Of a stretch of 14,059 nt of DNA, positions 1 to 6,720 are shown piece after piece. Source of the DNA: Bacteroidota bacterium (GTDB taxonomy: Bacteria; Bacteroidota; Bacteroidia; Chitinophagales; UBA10324); the NCBI GenBank assembly GCA_003455275.1, contig DMRR01000007.1, positions 1 to 14,059 on the forward strand. Reading direction: 5' to 3'. Position 1 is the stretch's first letter; each line of letters opens with the position of its first letter. The position numbers and the translations under genes are program-made. The notes under the pieces were generated by a model. It ran no database searches, had not been told where the DNA came from, and saw only the letters and a program-made list of their open reading frames with translations.

Positions 1-991
1 TGAGATCATCGTTGGTGTAGGTGTTCGCCACCGTGATTTTTGTTTTCAGCGTTTGCAGAAAATTTGTTTTCGCCGCCATATAATAATTGCCGCGAGTGCC
101 GTTTTCATCAACGATGTATTGATAGCATTTCATGGCAGCATCGTAATAGGCTTCAGTGAAGGCAGATTGTCCGAGCTGAAATACGCGCGCACCTTGTTCA
201 TGATTTTTTTTGTCAAGCGCTTTCGCCTGCACAAGTGCCCCTTCAAAATCCTTTTTCTGAACGAACATCCACATCAGTATTTCAGGGAAGGTGTTGTTGT
301 CCGGACTTTTCTGAATTCGTTTGTAGAGCTGAGTTTGCAATTCAGTGAAATATTTTGAATCCTGGATTTTATCCTGAAGCCTGTTTTCAATATCTGCTTC
401 CCCCGCCTGGTTATATTCGAGAATATCAAGATAGGCGCTCACGGCTCCTGCAATGTCTCCCTTCTGTGCATACACATCAGCAATTTCGTATCCGAAATAC
501 TTATCGCTGCTGAGCAGTTTTCTTCCTTTCAAATAAGTAGCAAGTTCCATGTCATACAATTTCGATTTCTCAAACAAGTCAGCAAGCTGCAAAATTTCTT
601 CAGCATCAGGAGACAGGTTGTCAATAGCCATATTGAATTGTGCGAGCGAATTTTTTTCGTCGTTCAGATACTGATAAATTTTTCCCAGGTCAATGTAGTT
701 GGAAGAATTTTTTGGTGAGCGCTTGATTTCTTTTTTACAAACCTTGATGGCGCCGTCATAATCTTTCAGCGACACGAGCGTGTTGTAATAGCCGCTATAG
801 TATTCCTGCTTGTCAGGGTTCTTGCTGAAAAGTTTTTCATACAGCACTTGTGCTTTTTCAAAATCGCCGGAGTTGAAATAATACTGAGCGAGATTATAGT
901 CCTGCACTTCTGTTTGAGCAAAGCCCTTCGACAGGCTCAGGGTGACAGCAACTAAGGAAAGTGTAAAAAGAAAAAATATTTTCCTGAACAT
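1..991 (-). CDS. Secreted tetratricopeptide-repeat protein (3' end outside window)
   Basis: The minus-strand reading frame is open from the ATG at 991 to the window edge, giving about 330 residues without a stop. Residues 1-25 look like a Sec signal peptide: positive start (MFRK), hydrophobic core, and a likely cut after the Ala of GFA-Q. From about residue 28 the protein is a run of helix-turn-helix repeats with TPR spacing (for example LAQYYFNSGDFEKAQVLYEK, then similar units near 62-95 and 96-130). It is therefore probably a periplasmic or outer-membrane-associated scaffold that binds other proteins; the partner cannot be read from the sequence. Residues 17-23 (TLSLSKG) are encoded by a short repeat described separately, which puts a Lys just ahead of the cleavage site. 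A perfect TAnnTTTG box lies about 39 bp upstream of the start. TPR family membership is well supported; the specific role is unknown. Confidence 0.85.
   Translation of the reverse strand, partial: MFRKIFFLFTLSLVAVTLSLSKGFAQTEVQDYNLAQYYFNSGDFEKAQVLYEKLFSKNPDKQEYYSGYYNTLVSLKDYDGAIKVCKKEIKRSPKNSSNYIDLGKIYQYLNDEKNSLAQFNMAIDNLSPDAEEILQLADLFEKSKLYDMELATYLKGRKLLSSDKYFGYEIADVYAQKGDIAGAVSAYLDILEYNQAGEADIENRLQDKIQDSKYFTELQTQLYKRIQKSPDNNTFPEILMWMFVQKKDFEGALVQAKALDKKNHEQGARVFQLGQSAFTEAYYDAAMKCYQYIVDENGTRGNYYMAAKTNFLQTLKTKITVANTYTNDDL
924..942. repeat. Short GC-rich dispersed-type repeat inside the TPR signal-peptide coding region
   Basis: The plus strand reads CCCTTCGACAGGCTCAGGG and continues with TGACA. 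It is an imperfect inverted repeat: four outer base pairs (CCCT/AGGG) plus one internal pair. From memory, this core (CTTCGACAGGCTCAGGGTGA) occurs in many copies in diverse bacterial genomes, often read in frame as LSLSKG. Here it is translated on the minus strand as residues 17-23 of the TPR protein. Only one copy is visible in this window, so its status as a repeat rests on recognition rather than comparison. Confidence 0.5.
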
Positions 992-1029
992 GATTGATGA
1001 ACGCTGTGCGTGGATAGAAAATTTTATTC

Positions 1030-1037
1030 CAAATGTA
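1030..1037 (-). promoter_or_regulatory. -7 promoter box (TACATTTG) for the TPR gene
   Basis: The minus strand reads TACATTTG, a perfect match to the Bacteroidetes primary-sigma -7 consensus TAnnTTTG. It lies 38 bp upstream of the start codon at 991, implying a leader of roughly 35 nt. No clear TTG is present at the -33 position; that stretch overlaps the frr terminator hairpin. Confidence 0.55.
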
Positions 1038-1039
1038 AA

Positions 1040-1076
1040 CTATGGAAAAAAGAAAAGTCCGCTTGCGGCGGACTTT
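1040..1076 (-). terminator. Rho-independent terminator of frr
   Basis: A perfect 9-bp stem (AAAGTCCGC at 1054-1062 pairing with GCGGACTTT at 1068-1076) encloses a 5-nt loop. In the minus direction it is followed by a T-rich run (TTTCTTTTTTCC). It begins 22 nt after the frr stop codon, so it ends the frr transcript. It sits directly in front of the TPR promoter and would insulate that gene from readthrough. Confidence 0.85.
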
Positions 1077-1098
1077 CTCTTTTATGTTTTTTGAATGA

Positions 1099-1656
1099 TC
1101 AAACGGTCATTATCTCCTTCTCCTTTACATCCATGTGTTTATCAATTTGCGCAATGTATTTGTTGGTCATATCCTGCATTTTTGCTTCACCATCTTTCAG
1201 GGCGTCTTCTGATACATGCTCCTTTCCGAGTTTCTTAATGTGATCATTGTTCTCGCGGCGAATGTTTCGGATGCTCACGCGCGCTGCTTCAGCAAGTGTG
1301 TGTGCCTTCTTCACAAATTCTTTGCGGCGCTCTTCAGTGAGTGGTGGCTGAAAAAGTTTAATAGTGTTTCCGTCATTGTGCGGATTGATTCCAATGTTTG
1401 CTCCGTTAATGGCGCGCTCAATCACTTCAAGCATTTTCTTTTCCCATGGCTGAATAACCAGCGTGCGGGCATCGCCTACTGAAACATTTGCAACCTGAGT
1501 AATCGGCACATTGCTTCCATAGTAGTCTACCAGAATTCCATCAATCATTGCAGGAGAAACTTTTCCGGCGCGCACTTTTGAAAGTTCCAATTCCAAATGT
1601 TGAATCGCTTTTTCCATTCCTGATTTTGCTTCGTTCATAAAGCTATCTATAGTCAT
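1099..1656 (-). CDS. frr: Ribosome recycling factor
   Basis: This 185-residue protein has the normal length and sequence of RRF, the cytoplasmic factor that works with EF-G to split the post-termination ribosome so that its subunits and the mRNA can be reused. Recognisable blocks are the N-terminal helix with LELELSKVRAGKVSPAMIDG, the central domain with GANIGINPHNDGNTIKLFQP and PPLTEERRKEFVKKA, and the arginine-rich ribosome-binding helix RVSIRNIRRENNDHIKK near residues 127-143. The ATG at 1656 is preceded by AT-rich sequence with no Shine-Dalgarno motif, and by a perfect -7 box 24 bp upstream. A strong terminator follows the stop codon. In many bacteria frr follows pyrH; here the upstream gene is a small AhpD-like protein and pyrH is not in the window. 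Identification is secure. Confidence 0.97.
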   Translation of the reverse strand: MTIDSFMNEAKSGMEKAIQHLELELSKVRAGKVSPAMIDGILVDYYGSNVPITQVANVSVGDARTLVIQPWEKKMLEVIERAINGANIGINPHNDGNTIKLFQPPLTEERRKEFVKKAHTLAEAARVSIRNIRRENNDHIKKLGKEHVSEDALKDGEAKMQDMTNKYIAQIDKHMDVKEKEIMTV

Positions 1657-1679
1657 GACTTAAAATTTTTTTAGAGCGT

Positions 1680-1687
1680 CAAATTTA
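1680..1687 (-). promoter_or_regulatory. -7 promoter box (TAAATTTG) for frr
   Basis: The minus strand reads TAAATTTG, a full match to TAnnTTTG, in the 62-bp gap between frr and the upstream gene. The expected leader is about 20 nt. The box is one half of a perfect 6-bp dyad around a single base (CAAATT-T-AATTTG on the plus strand, 1680-1692). No good -33 TTG is seen. It suggests frr can be transcribed on its own as well as from upstream. Confidence 0.5.
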
Positions 1688-1718
1688 ATTTGATGGGAAG
1701 AATTTTCTTGTCTTAAGT

Positions 1719-2060
1719 TTATTCATTCACTGCTTCCCAATATTCAACAGCGCGGCGCAGATGTGGAATCACAATGGTTCCGCCCACAATATTCGCAATG
1801 GCAAACACTTCAAAAATTTCTTCCTTCGTTACACCAACCTCTTTGCATTTGCCCACATGATACTTAATGCAATCGTCGCAGCGCAAAACCATTGAGGCAA
1901 CAAGCCCGAGCATCTCTTTTGTTTTCACATTGAGTGCACCGTCCATGTATGCATTGGTGTCAAGGTTGAAAAGGCGGTTTAGCACCTTGTTGTCTGCTCC
2001 GTGAATTTTTTCATTCATGCGCGAGCGATAGTCATTAAAATCGGAAACGAGTTTGTTCAT
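1719..2060 (-). CDS. Carboxymuconolactone decarboxylase / AhpD-like family protein
   Basis: A small 113-residue, mostly helical protein with the CMD/AhpD signature: C61-x-x-C64 followed by H68 (RCDDCIKYHVGKCKEVG), then a helix ending EIFEVFAIANIVGGT. In AhpD-like members the CxxC pair plus the His perform thiol-disulfide or peroxide chemistry; in true carboxymuconolactone decarboxylases the fold is shared but the cysteines are generally absent. The CxxC here favours a redox role, though the electron donor and substrate are unknown. It is cytoplasmic, with no signal peptide. It lies 38 bp downstream of the EamA transporter gene and 62 bp upstream of frr, all on the same strand, so cotranscription is possible. 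The family is clear; the biochemical function is not. Confidence 0.88.
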   Translation of the reverse strand: MNKLVSDFNDYRSRMNEKIHGADNKVLNRLFNLDTNAYMDGALNVKTKEMLGLVASMVLRCDDCIKYHVGKCKEVGVTKEEIFEVFAIANIVGGTIVIPHLRRAVEYWEAVNE

Positions 2061-2098
2061 TTGATTTCTTTATTGATAAAAAAAATTCTTTGTAAAAA

Positions 2099-3007
2099 TT
2101 ATTCTTCAGGCGCAGAGATTTTGGTTTGATTTCTGTTCAGGCTCACTAAATAAACTCCGGCAAAGATTAAGGCCGTTGCAAGAATTTTAATCGCATTCAA
2201 ATCGTCGCGGCCAAGAATCATTGCAAAAATTGTAGCTAAAGCGGGCTGAACATAAATGTAAATTCCTACTACTGAAGGATTCGCGGTTTGTAGGGCAAGG
2301 ATGTTAAAGAGATAGGCAAAAAATGTAGTGGCAATAACAATGAAAGAAAGTTCGAACCAAATTGCGGGAGGTAAAGACTTCCAATCAATTGCCTGAAACT
2401 CATTCCATCCGGCAGGAACAACAAAAATCCAACCGAATAAAAACACCCATTTGATTATAGTTAGCGGATGATATTTTTTCATCAGTGGTTTTACAATAAC
2501 CAGGTATACGGCGTAAGAGGTTGCATTGAGCATAACAAATAAATCGCCGCTCATGGTAGATGCATTAAATGATATTTCTTTTCCGAAAATTACAATCACC
2601 AATGCGCCCATAATTCCGATCAGAATACCACTCACTTTTAGCGGCGTGATTTTTTCGTCTTTCAAAATTCCGGAAAGCAGCAATACCAAAATAGGGGTGA
2701 TGGTCATAATAAGCGCACCGTGAATCGGAGTAGTAATTGAAATTCCTTTAAAGAAAAAAAGCTGGTTTATGGCTACTCCAAAAACCCCGCAAGCGAACAA
2801 GAGCAAGACATCTTCGCGCCTGATTTTTTCTTTAATAAACAATGCATGGACTAACACAAACAAAATCAGTGACACCGTCACACGAATAACTATTGCTCCG
2901 AAAGGGCCAATGAAATGCGGAACAACATCTTTGGCAATTGTGAAACTGACTCCGTAAATAAGGTTGGCAAAAAATAAATACAAATGCGCCAGAAAATTTT
3001 TGCTCAT
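2099..3007 (-). CDS. EamA-family (drug/metabolite superfamily) membrane transporter
   Basis: A 302-residue integral membrane protein made almost entirely of hydrophobic segments, about ten in total, arranged as two EamA repeats (roughly residues 1-135 and 150-290). Family features include LYLFFANLIYGVSFTIAKDV in the first helix, the GVAINQLFFFKGISITTP segment, and a second repeat starting DLFVMLNATSYAVYLVIVKP. Such inner-membrane carriers usually export amino acids, metabolites or drugs; the substrate cannot be deduced. I chose the ATG at 3007 because the next upstream start (3061) is a TTG that would add an 18-residue lysine- and tyrosine-rich leader with no family resemblance. A near-consensus -7 box (TACATTCG, 3015-3022) lies just upstream of the chosen start. 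The gene diverges from the flippase at 3126 and is the first of three same-strand genes leading to frr. Confidence 0.88.
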   Translation of the reverse strand: MSKNFLAHLYLFFANLIYGVSFTIAKDVVPHFIGPFGAIVIRVTVSLILFVLVHALFIKEKIRREDVLLLFACGVFGVAINQLFFFKGISITTPIHGALIMTITPILVLLLSGILKDEKITPLKVSGILIGIMGALVIVIFGKEISFNASTMSGDLFVMLNATSYAVYLVIVKPLMKKYHPLTIIKWVFLFGWIFVVPAGWNEFQAIDWKSLPPAIWFELSFIVIATTFFAYLFNILALQTANPSVVGIYIYVQPALATIFAMILGRDDLNAIKILATALIFAGVYLVSLNRNQTKISAPEE

Positions 3008-3125
3008 GCAAGGGCGAATGTATATGCAGTAATACTCTGCGGTCTTTTTCTTTTTATACAAGATTTTTTTTTCTGTTGAAACACTTTCATGCTACACGCT
3101 TCGCTGAAAATATTTTTACAATCGA

Positions 3126-4637
3126 ATGAGCGTGATAAAAAAACTCGCCGGGCAAACAATTGTTTATGGCCTCAGCACTATGCTGGCACGGTTTATCAAT
3201 TATCTGTTGCTTCCGCTTCATACGGCAGTTTTTGTTCCGGCTAACTATGGAGTGGTTTCGGCGCTTTATTCCTATGTGAGCTTGCTCAATGTGCTTTTCA
3301 CATATGGAATGGAAACAGGATTCTTCCGATTTGCTACGCATGAAAAAAACAAACACAGAGTTTATTCCACTGCCCAGGTTTCATTGCTTGTTTCTTCGCT
3401 TGTGTTTGGAATTACAATTACGCTTTTCGCAAATCCAATCGCAACACTTATTCATTTTCCAAATCATCCGCAATATGTTATAGTGTTTGCCTGGATTATG
3501 GCTACCGATGCGATTTGTGCTATTCCGTTTGCCCGATTGAGAATTGAAAACCGGCCGGTGAAATATGGAATGATTAAGTTGCTGAATGTTGGTGTGAATG
3601 TTTTGCTCAATGCATGGTTCCTGGTTATTCAACCCTGGATGCAAACAGGAACTTTATTTTCAAAACAGCCGGAAGATTCAATTCTGTATGTCTTTATCGG
3701 CAATCTGATAGCAAGCATTGTCACTCTTCTTGTTCTGCTAGCAGTGGTGCGAAGAGTCAGAACAAATAGCAACATCGCGTTGGATACCGAGCCGGAAGAA
3801 AAAAAATCCAATCGTTTAATTTTTGATTCTGCTATCTGGAAAAAAATGATTCGTTATAGTTTGCCGTTGCTGATTGTTGGATTGGCAGGAATGGTGAACG
3901 AAACGCTCGACCGCGTTTTACTCCTGAACTATCTCCCATATGATTCAGAAAAAAATTTAGCGCAGGTAGGAATTTACAGTGCGAGTTATAAACTCAGTAT
4001 TTTAATGACGCTGTTTGTACAGGCATATCGTATGGCGGCTGAACCCTTTTTCTTCAATGAATCAAGAAACACGGATGCAAAAGTCATGTATGCCCGCACA
4101 ATGAACTACTTCGTGATAGCATGCAGTTTCATTTTCATTTTCGTAATGTGCTTTCTCGATTACTTCAAATATTTTCTTGGCGATAAAAATTATTACGAAG
4201 GATTGCAAATCGTTCCGATTCTCTTGCTAGCAAATCTTTGCCTTGGCGTTTATTACAACCTCACCATTTGGTATAAACTCACCGACAAAACACTTTTTGG
4301 TTCTTATATCTCGGTGTTCGGCGCCATCGTCACACTCGTGCTGAACTATATTCTTATTCCAAAAATCGGTTATCTCGGCTCCGCGTGGACTACGCTCGCG
4401 TGTTACGCAAGCATGATGGTGATTTCATTTTTTTCAGGACAATATTTTTATCGTGTGCCTTATAATGTATTGAAATTTTTTCTATATGCAGGAACTGCAT
4501 TGTTGATTGGATGGATCGGCCACACATTCTATCACCAGCTGTTTGAAAAAAGCCAGGCGCTTTTTGTTTTTGTTTCAGCAGGCACACTTGCGGCATGGAG
4601 TTTCGTCGTTTTTTCTATAGAAAGAAAACACGCATAA
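3126..4637 (+). CDS. Wzx-like oligosaccharide flippase (MOP superfamily)
   Basis: A 503-residue polytopic inner-membrane protein with about 12-14 hydrophobic segments. The N-terminus (SVIKKLAGQTIVYGLSTMLARFINYLLLPLHTAVF) is typical of polysaccharide-biosynthesis flippases that move lipid-linked sugars from the cytoplasmic to the periplasmic face for LPS, capsule or teichoic-acid-like polymers. A charged cytoplasmic loop at about residues 210-240 separates the N- and C-terminal halves; the C half begins with MIRYSLPLLIVGLAGMVNETLDRVLL, the usual second bundle start. No glycosyltransferase or polymerase genes flank it, so it is not part of a visible polysaccharide cluster. The ATG at 3126 has no Shine-Dalgarno sequence. 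Its stop codon lies 7 bp from that of the convergent cupin gene, with no terminator between them. Family assignment is firm; the exported glycan is unknown. Confidence 0.88.
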   Translation: MSVIKKLAGQTIVYGLSTMLARFINYLLLPLHTAVFVPANYGVVSALYSYVSLLNVLFTYGMETGFFRFATHEKNKHRVYSTAQVSLLVSSLVFGITITLFANPIATLIHFPNHPQYVIVFAWIMATDAICAIPFARLRIENRPVKYGMIKLLNVGVNVLLNAWFLVIQPWMQTGTLFSKQPEDSILYVFIGNLIASIVTLLVLLAVVRRVRTNSNIALDTEPEEKKSNRLIFDSAIWKKMIRYSLPLLIVGLAGMVNETLDRVLLLNYLPYDSEKNLAQVGIYSASYKLSILMTLFVQAYRMAAEPFFFNESRNTDAKVMYARTMNYFVIACSFIFIFVMCFLDYFKYFLGDKNYYEGLQIVPILLLANLCLGVYYNLTIWYKLTDKTLFGSYISVFGAIVTLVLNYILIPKIGYLGSAWTTLACYASMMVISFFSGQYFYRVPYNVLKFFLYAGTALLIGWIGHTFYHQLFEKSQALFVFVSAGTLAAWSFVVFSIERKHA

Positions 4638-4644
4638 GATTTTT

Positions 4645-5091
4645 TCATTGACAGAAAGTCAATCCCCATGGCCCTTCGCAATTGAGTTGCAGAACTGCGC
4701 CCTCTTCTTTTGTGTAAACGAAGTGATGTGAGTTTTTGGGATTGATGTAAAAATCTCCGGCCGAAAATTTTGTGCCCCTGGAAGTGTCAGCCGTTTCGCC
4801 GAATCCGATATAAACACTTCCGCTAATAACAGTTACTCTTTCATCTTCCGGATGAAAATGTGCCGGAAGCAAATAGTTCGGCGGAAATTTTACGCGTATT
4901 GTGAAAAGTCCAGGAGATTTAGCGCTTCCTTCAATTGCAACAATTTCTGCTCCTGCCGGAAACGGTGCCGGCGCCGGCTTCCAGTTCAGTTCATCAGCAT
5001 GAATTCTGATGGTGTCTGATTTTGTTGTTTGTGAAAAACTTTTAAATGAAATTGAAAAAAGAACGGCAAGCGTAAGAATTTGGATTTTCAT
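4645..5091 (-). CDS. Secreted cupin-domain protein
   Basis: A 148-residue protein with an N-terminal signal peptide (MKIQILTLAVLFSISFKSFS, cut before Gln21) and one cupin barrel. Motif 1 supplies the metal ligands H78, H80 and E84 (PAHFHPEDERVTVISGSVYIGFG); motif 2 (GDFYINPKNSHHFVY) supplies a His at 122 or 123. A bound metal is therefore expected, but cupins cover isomerases, dioxygenases and ligand-binding proteins, and nothing here picks one. Export suggests a periplasmic role. An upstream ATG at 5154 would add 21 residues and bury the signal peptide, so I prefer 5091. The gene converges on the flippase and diverges from the phosphatase at 5235. A 6-bp hairpin at 4647-4663 overlaps the stop codon but lacks a T-tract. 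Confidence 0.85.
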   Translation of the reverse strand: MKIQILTLAVLFSISFKSFSQTTKSDTIRIHADELNWKPAPAPFPAGAEIVAIEGSAKSPGLFTIRVKFPPNYLLPAHFHPEDERVTVISGSVYIGFGETADTSRGTKFSAGDFYINPKNSHHFVYTKEEGAVLQLNCEGPWGLTFCQ

Positions 5092-5234
5092 AATTTGTAG
5101 AATGTGCAAATGAAGGTAATTGAAATTTCTTAACGGAAATTTTATGGTCCGCATTTAAATACTACACTCCTTTTTTTTTCGTTTGTATCTGAAAATACTC
5201 TTTGCTCTTGACCTCTATTTTTACCCTCGAAGAA

Positions 5235-6482
5235 ATGAGAATAGAAACTGCAAGATTTTCTGACAATAAAAAAATATATGAGGAACTCCGGCTGAAGCAA
5301 TCGGAACTCAATGCGCTCTTGCAGGTAACTCAGGCGATTAATGACAATCTTGGAATAACCGGACTCGCAAATCTTTATTGCCAAACACTCAACTCAGAAA
5401 TAGGATTTGAGCGAATTGCATTTTTTCTTCAGGACGAAAACTGGAAATGTGTTTCTAAAATCGGCGTGAGCGAAGAGTTTAATATTAGCGGGCATAAGAA
5501 AGATTTGCTTTCGTTTGCGCACCTCACGCATTTGAAAAAAGGGAAACACCCTTTTGCTCCGATGTTCGACATCATTGTTCCTGTTTATCATAAAGACAAG
5601 CCGCTTGCTTTCACGCTGCTCGGCGGTTTGGAAAAAATAAAAGGATTCTCAATCGAGGAACGGCTGAATTTTATTCAAACAATTTCCAATATCATTTCGG
5701 TTGCTATTGAAAACAAAAAACTTTTCAAGGAACAACTCCGGCAACAGGAAATAAAAAAAGAGCTGGAGCTTGCAGGTAAAATGCAAACTACACTGATTCC
5801 TGAAAAACTTCCGAGCGATGAGAGGGTAGAAATGGAAGCCAGCTACATGCCGCACTTTGATGTGGGCGGAGATTATTATGATGCTTTCGAACTGAACGAA
5901 GACGAAATATTTTTTTGTATCGGTGATATTTCGGGGAAAGGAATTTCTGCAGCATTGTTGATGGCAAGTTTTCAGGCGGGACTCAGAAGTTTGGTAAAAC
6001 AGCAGCAGTCTTTGAAAGACATGGTTCAGGAGCTAAACATTAAAGTTAATGAGCTGACCAAGGGCGAGCGGTTTATCACTCTTTTCATGGCGCTCTATAA
6101 TTCACATCATCACACTTTGCAGTATATTAATGCGGGACATCCGCCGCCGGTACTTTATCAAAACAATGAAACCATTTTGCTTGAAGATGGATGCACCATT
6201 CTTGGAATGTTCGACAAAATTCCTGTTGTGAAATTGGGAAAGGTAAACTTGAAAGATGAGGCGCTATTGCTGAATTATACAGACGGACTTTCTGAGCTGG
6301 AAGACAAAAGAAAAGAACAGCTGGGGGTAGACCGGCTGGCCGTCTTTGTTAAGGAAAATCATTCAAGGCCCCTTCTGGATTTTATAGGAGAACTCACAAA
6401 TTATATAGTTGCCTTTAAGGGCAAAAAATTATTTAACGACGACATCAGTATTCTCTTGTGCCGTTTCCCCGGAAACCGGTAG
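5235..6482 (+). CDS. GAF-domain, SpoIIE/RsbU-type PP2C protein phosphatase
   Basis: A 415-residue soluble protein. Residues about 30-165 form a GAF-like sensor (LLQVTQAINDN ... ERIAFFLQDENW ... TISNIISVAIEN). A helical linker at about 165-200 (KELELAGKMQTTLIPEKLP) matches the connector of RsbU-type phosphatases, and residues about 200-412 are the SpoIIE-type PP2C domain. Expected Mn/Mg-binding motifs are present: D209-VGGDYYDAF, GDISGKG (D231), NAGHPPP, TDGLSE (D350) and NDDISIL (D402/D403). The enzyme should therefore be active and dephosphorylate Ser/Thr-phosphorylated targets, classically an anti-sigma-factor antagonist (STAS protein), in response to a ligand sensed by GAF. No STAS protein, anti-sigma kinase or sigma factor is adjacent. 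I chose ATG 5235 over a TTG at 5202, which would add an unremarkable 11-residue leader. Confidence 0.9.
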   Translation: MRIETARFSDNKKIYEELRLKQSELNALLQVTQAINDNLGITGLANLYCQTLNSEIGFERIAFFLQDENWKCVSKIGVSEEFNISGHKKDLLSFAHLTHLKKGKHPFAPMFDIIVPVYHKDKPLAFTLLGGLEKIKGFSIEERLNFIQTISNIISVAIENKKLFKEQLRQQEIKKELELAGKMQTTLIPEKLPSDERVEMEASYMPHFDVGGDYYDAFELNEDEIFFCIGDISGKGISAALLMASFQAGLRSLVKQQQSLKDMVQELNIKVNELTKGERFITLFMALYNSHHHTLQYINAGHPPPVLYQNNETILLEDGCTILGMFDKIPVVKLGKVNLKDEALLLNYTDGLSELEDKRKEQLGVDRLAVFVKENHSRPLLDFIGELTNYIVAFKGKKLFNDDISILLCRFPGNR

Positions 6483-6648
6483 TTTCTGAAGTTAAAAAAA
6501 GTTGTTTTTCTCCCCTCTTATCGCGGAACAAATATTGAATGATTTCGTAAGGGCAAGCCCTGAAAAATGAGGGTAACATTAAGTGGACAACAGAATAAAT
6601 TTTTGTAAAATGAAATTAGGTTGTTGTTCGTTTAAATAAAACTGAAAA

Positions 6649-6657
6649 TATAATTTG
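6649..6657 (+). promoter_or_regulatory. Weak candidate -7 region for the lytic transglycosylase gene
   Basis: TATAATTTG lies 63 bp before the start codon at 6721. It resembles TAnnTTTG but has three rather than two spacer bases. A TTG at 6624-6626 is about 22 bp upstream, close to the expected -33 distance. The remainder of the 238-bp gap (6483-6720) shows no gene; its only notable feature is a small tight dyad (AGGGCAAGCCCT at 6550-6561) without a T-tract. Confidence 0.25.
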
Positions 6658-6720
6658 CGCGCACAACAACTTTTTTAACACCAGTGTAAACAAACACAGA
6701 ATAAAAAAACGACGAAGCTC

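Noticed and set aside
53..358. Plus-strand 101-codon frame in the first 360 bases
   Set aside because: It is the antisense shadow of the TPR gene, whose minus-strand frame gives coherent repeats through the same bases.
4647..4663. Hairpin ATTGAC-AGAAA-GTCAAT at the cupin/flippase convergence
   Set aside because: The stem is only 6 bp and overlaps the cupin stop codon. In the cupin direction the following bases are A-rich rather than T-rich, and the T-run on the plus strand precedes the hairpin, so it does not qualify as a terminator for either gene.
6550..6561. AGGGCAAGCCCT dyad downstream of the phosphatase
   Set aside because: The usable stem is four base pairs with no T-tract, too little to call a terminator.
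6621..6632. 12-mer TTGTTGTTCGTT shared with 12401-12412
   Set aside because: An AT-rich 12-mer is expected to recur a few times by chance in 14 kb, and the two copies sit in opposite orientation relative to their neighbouring genes.
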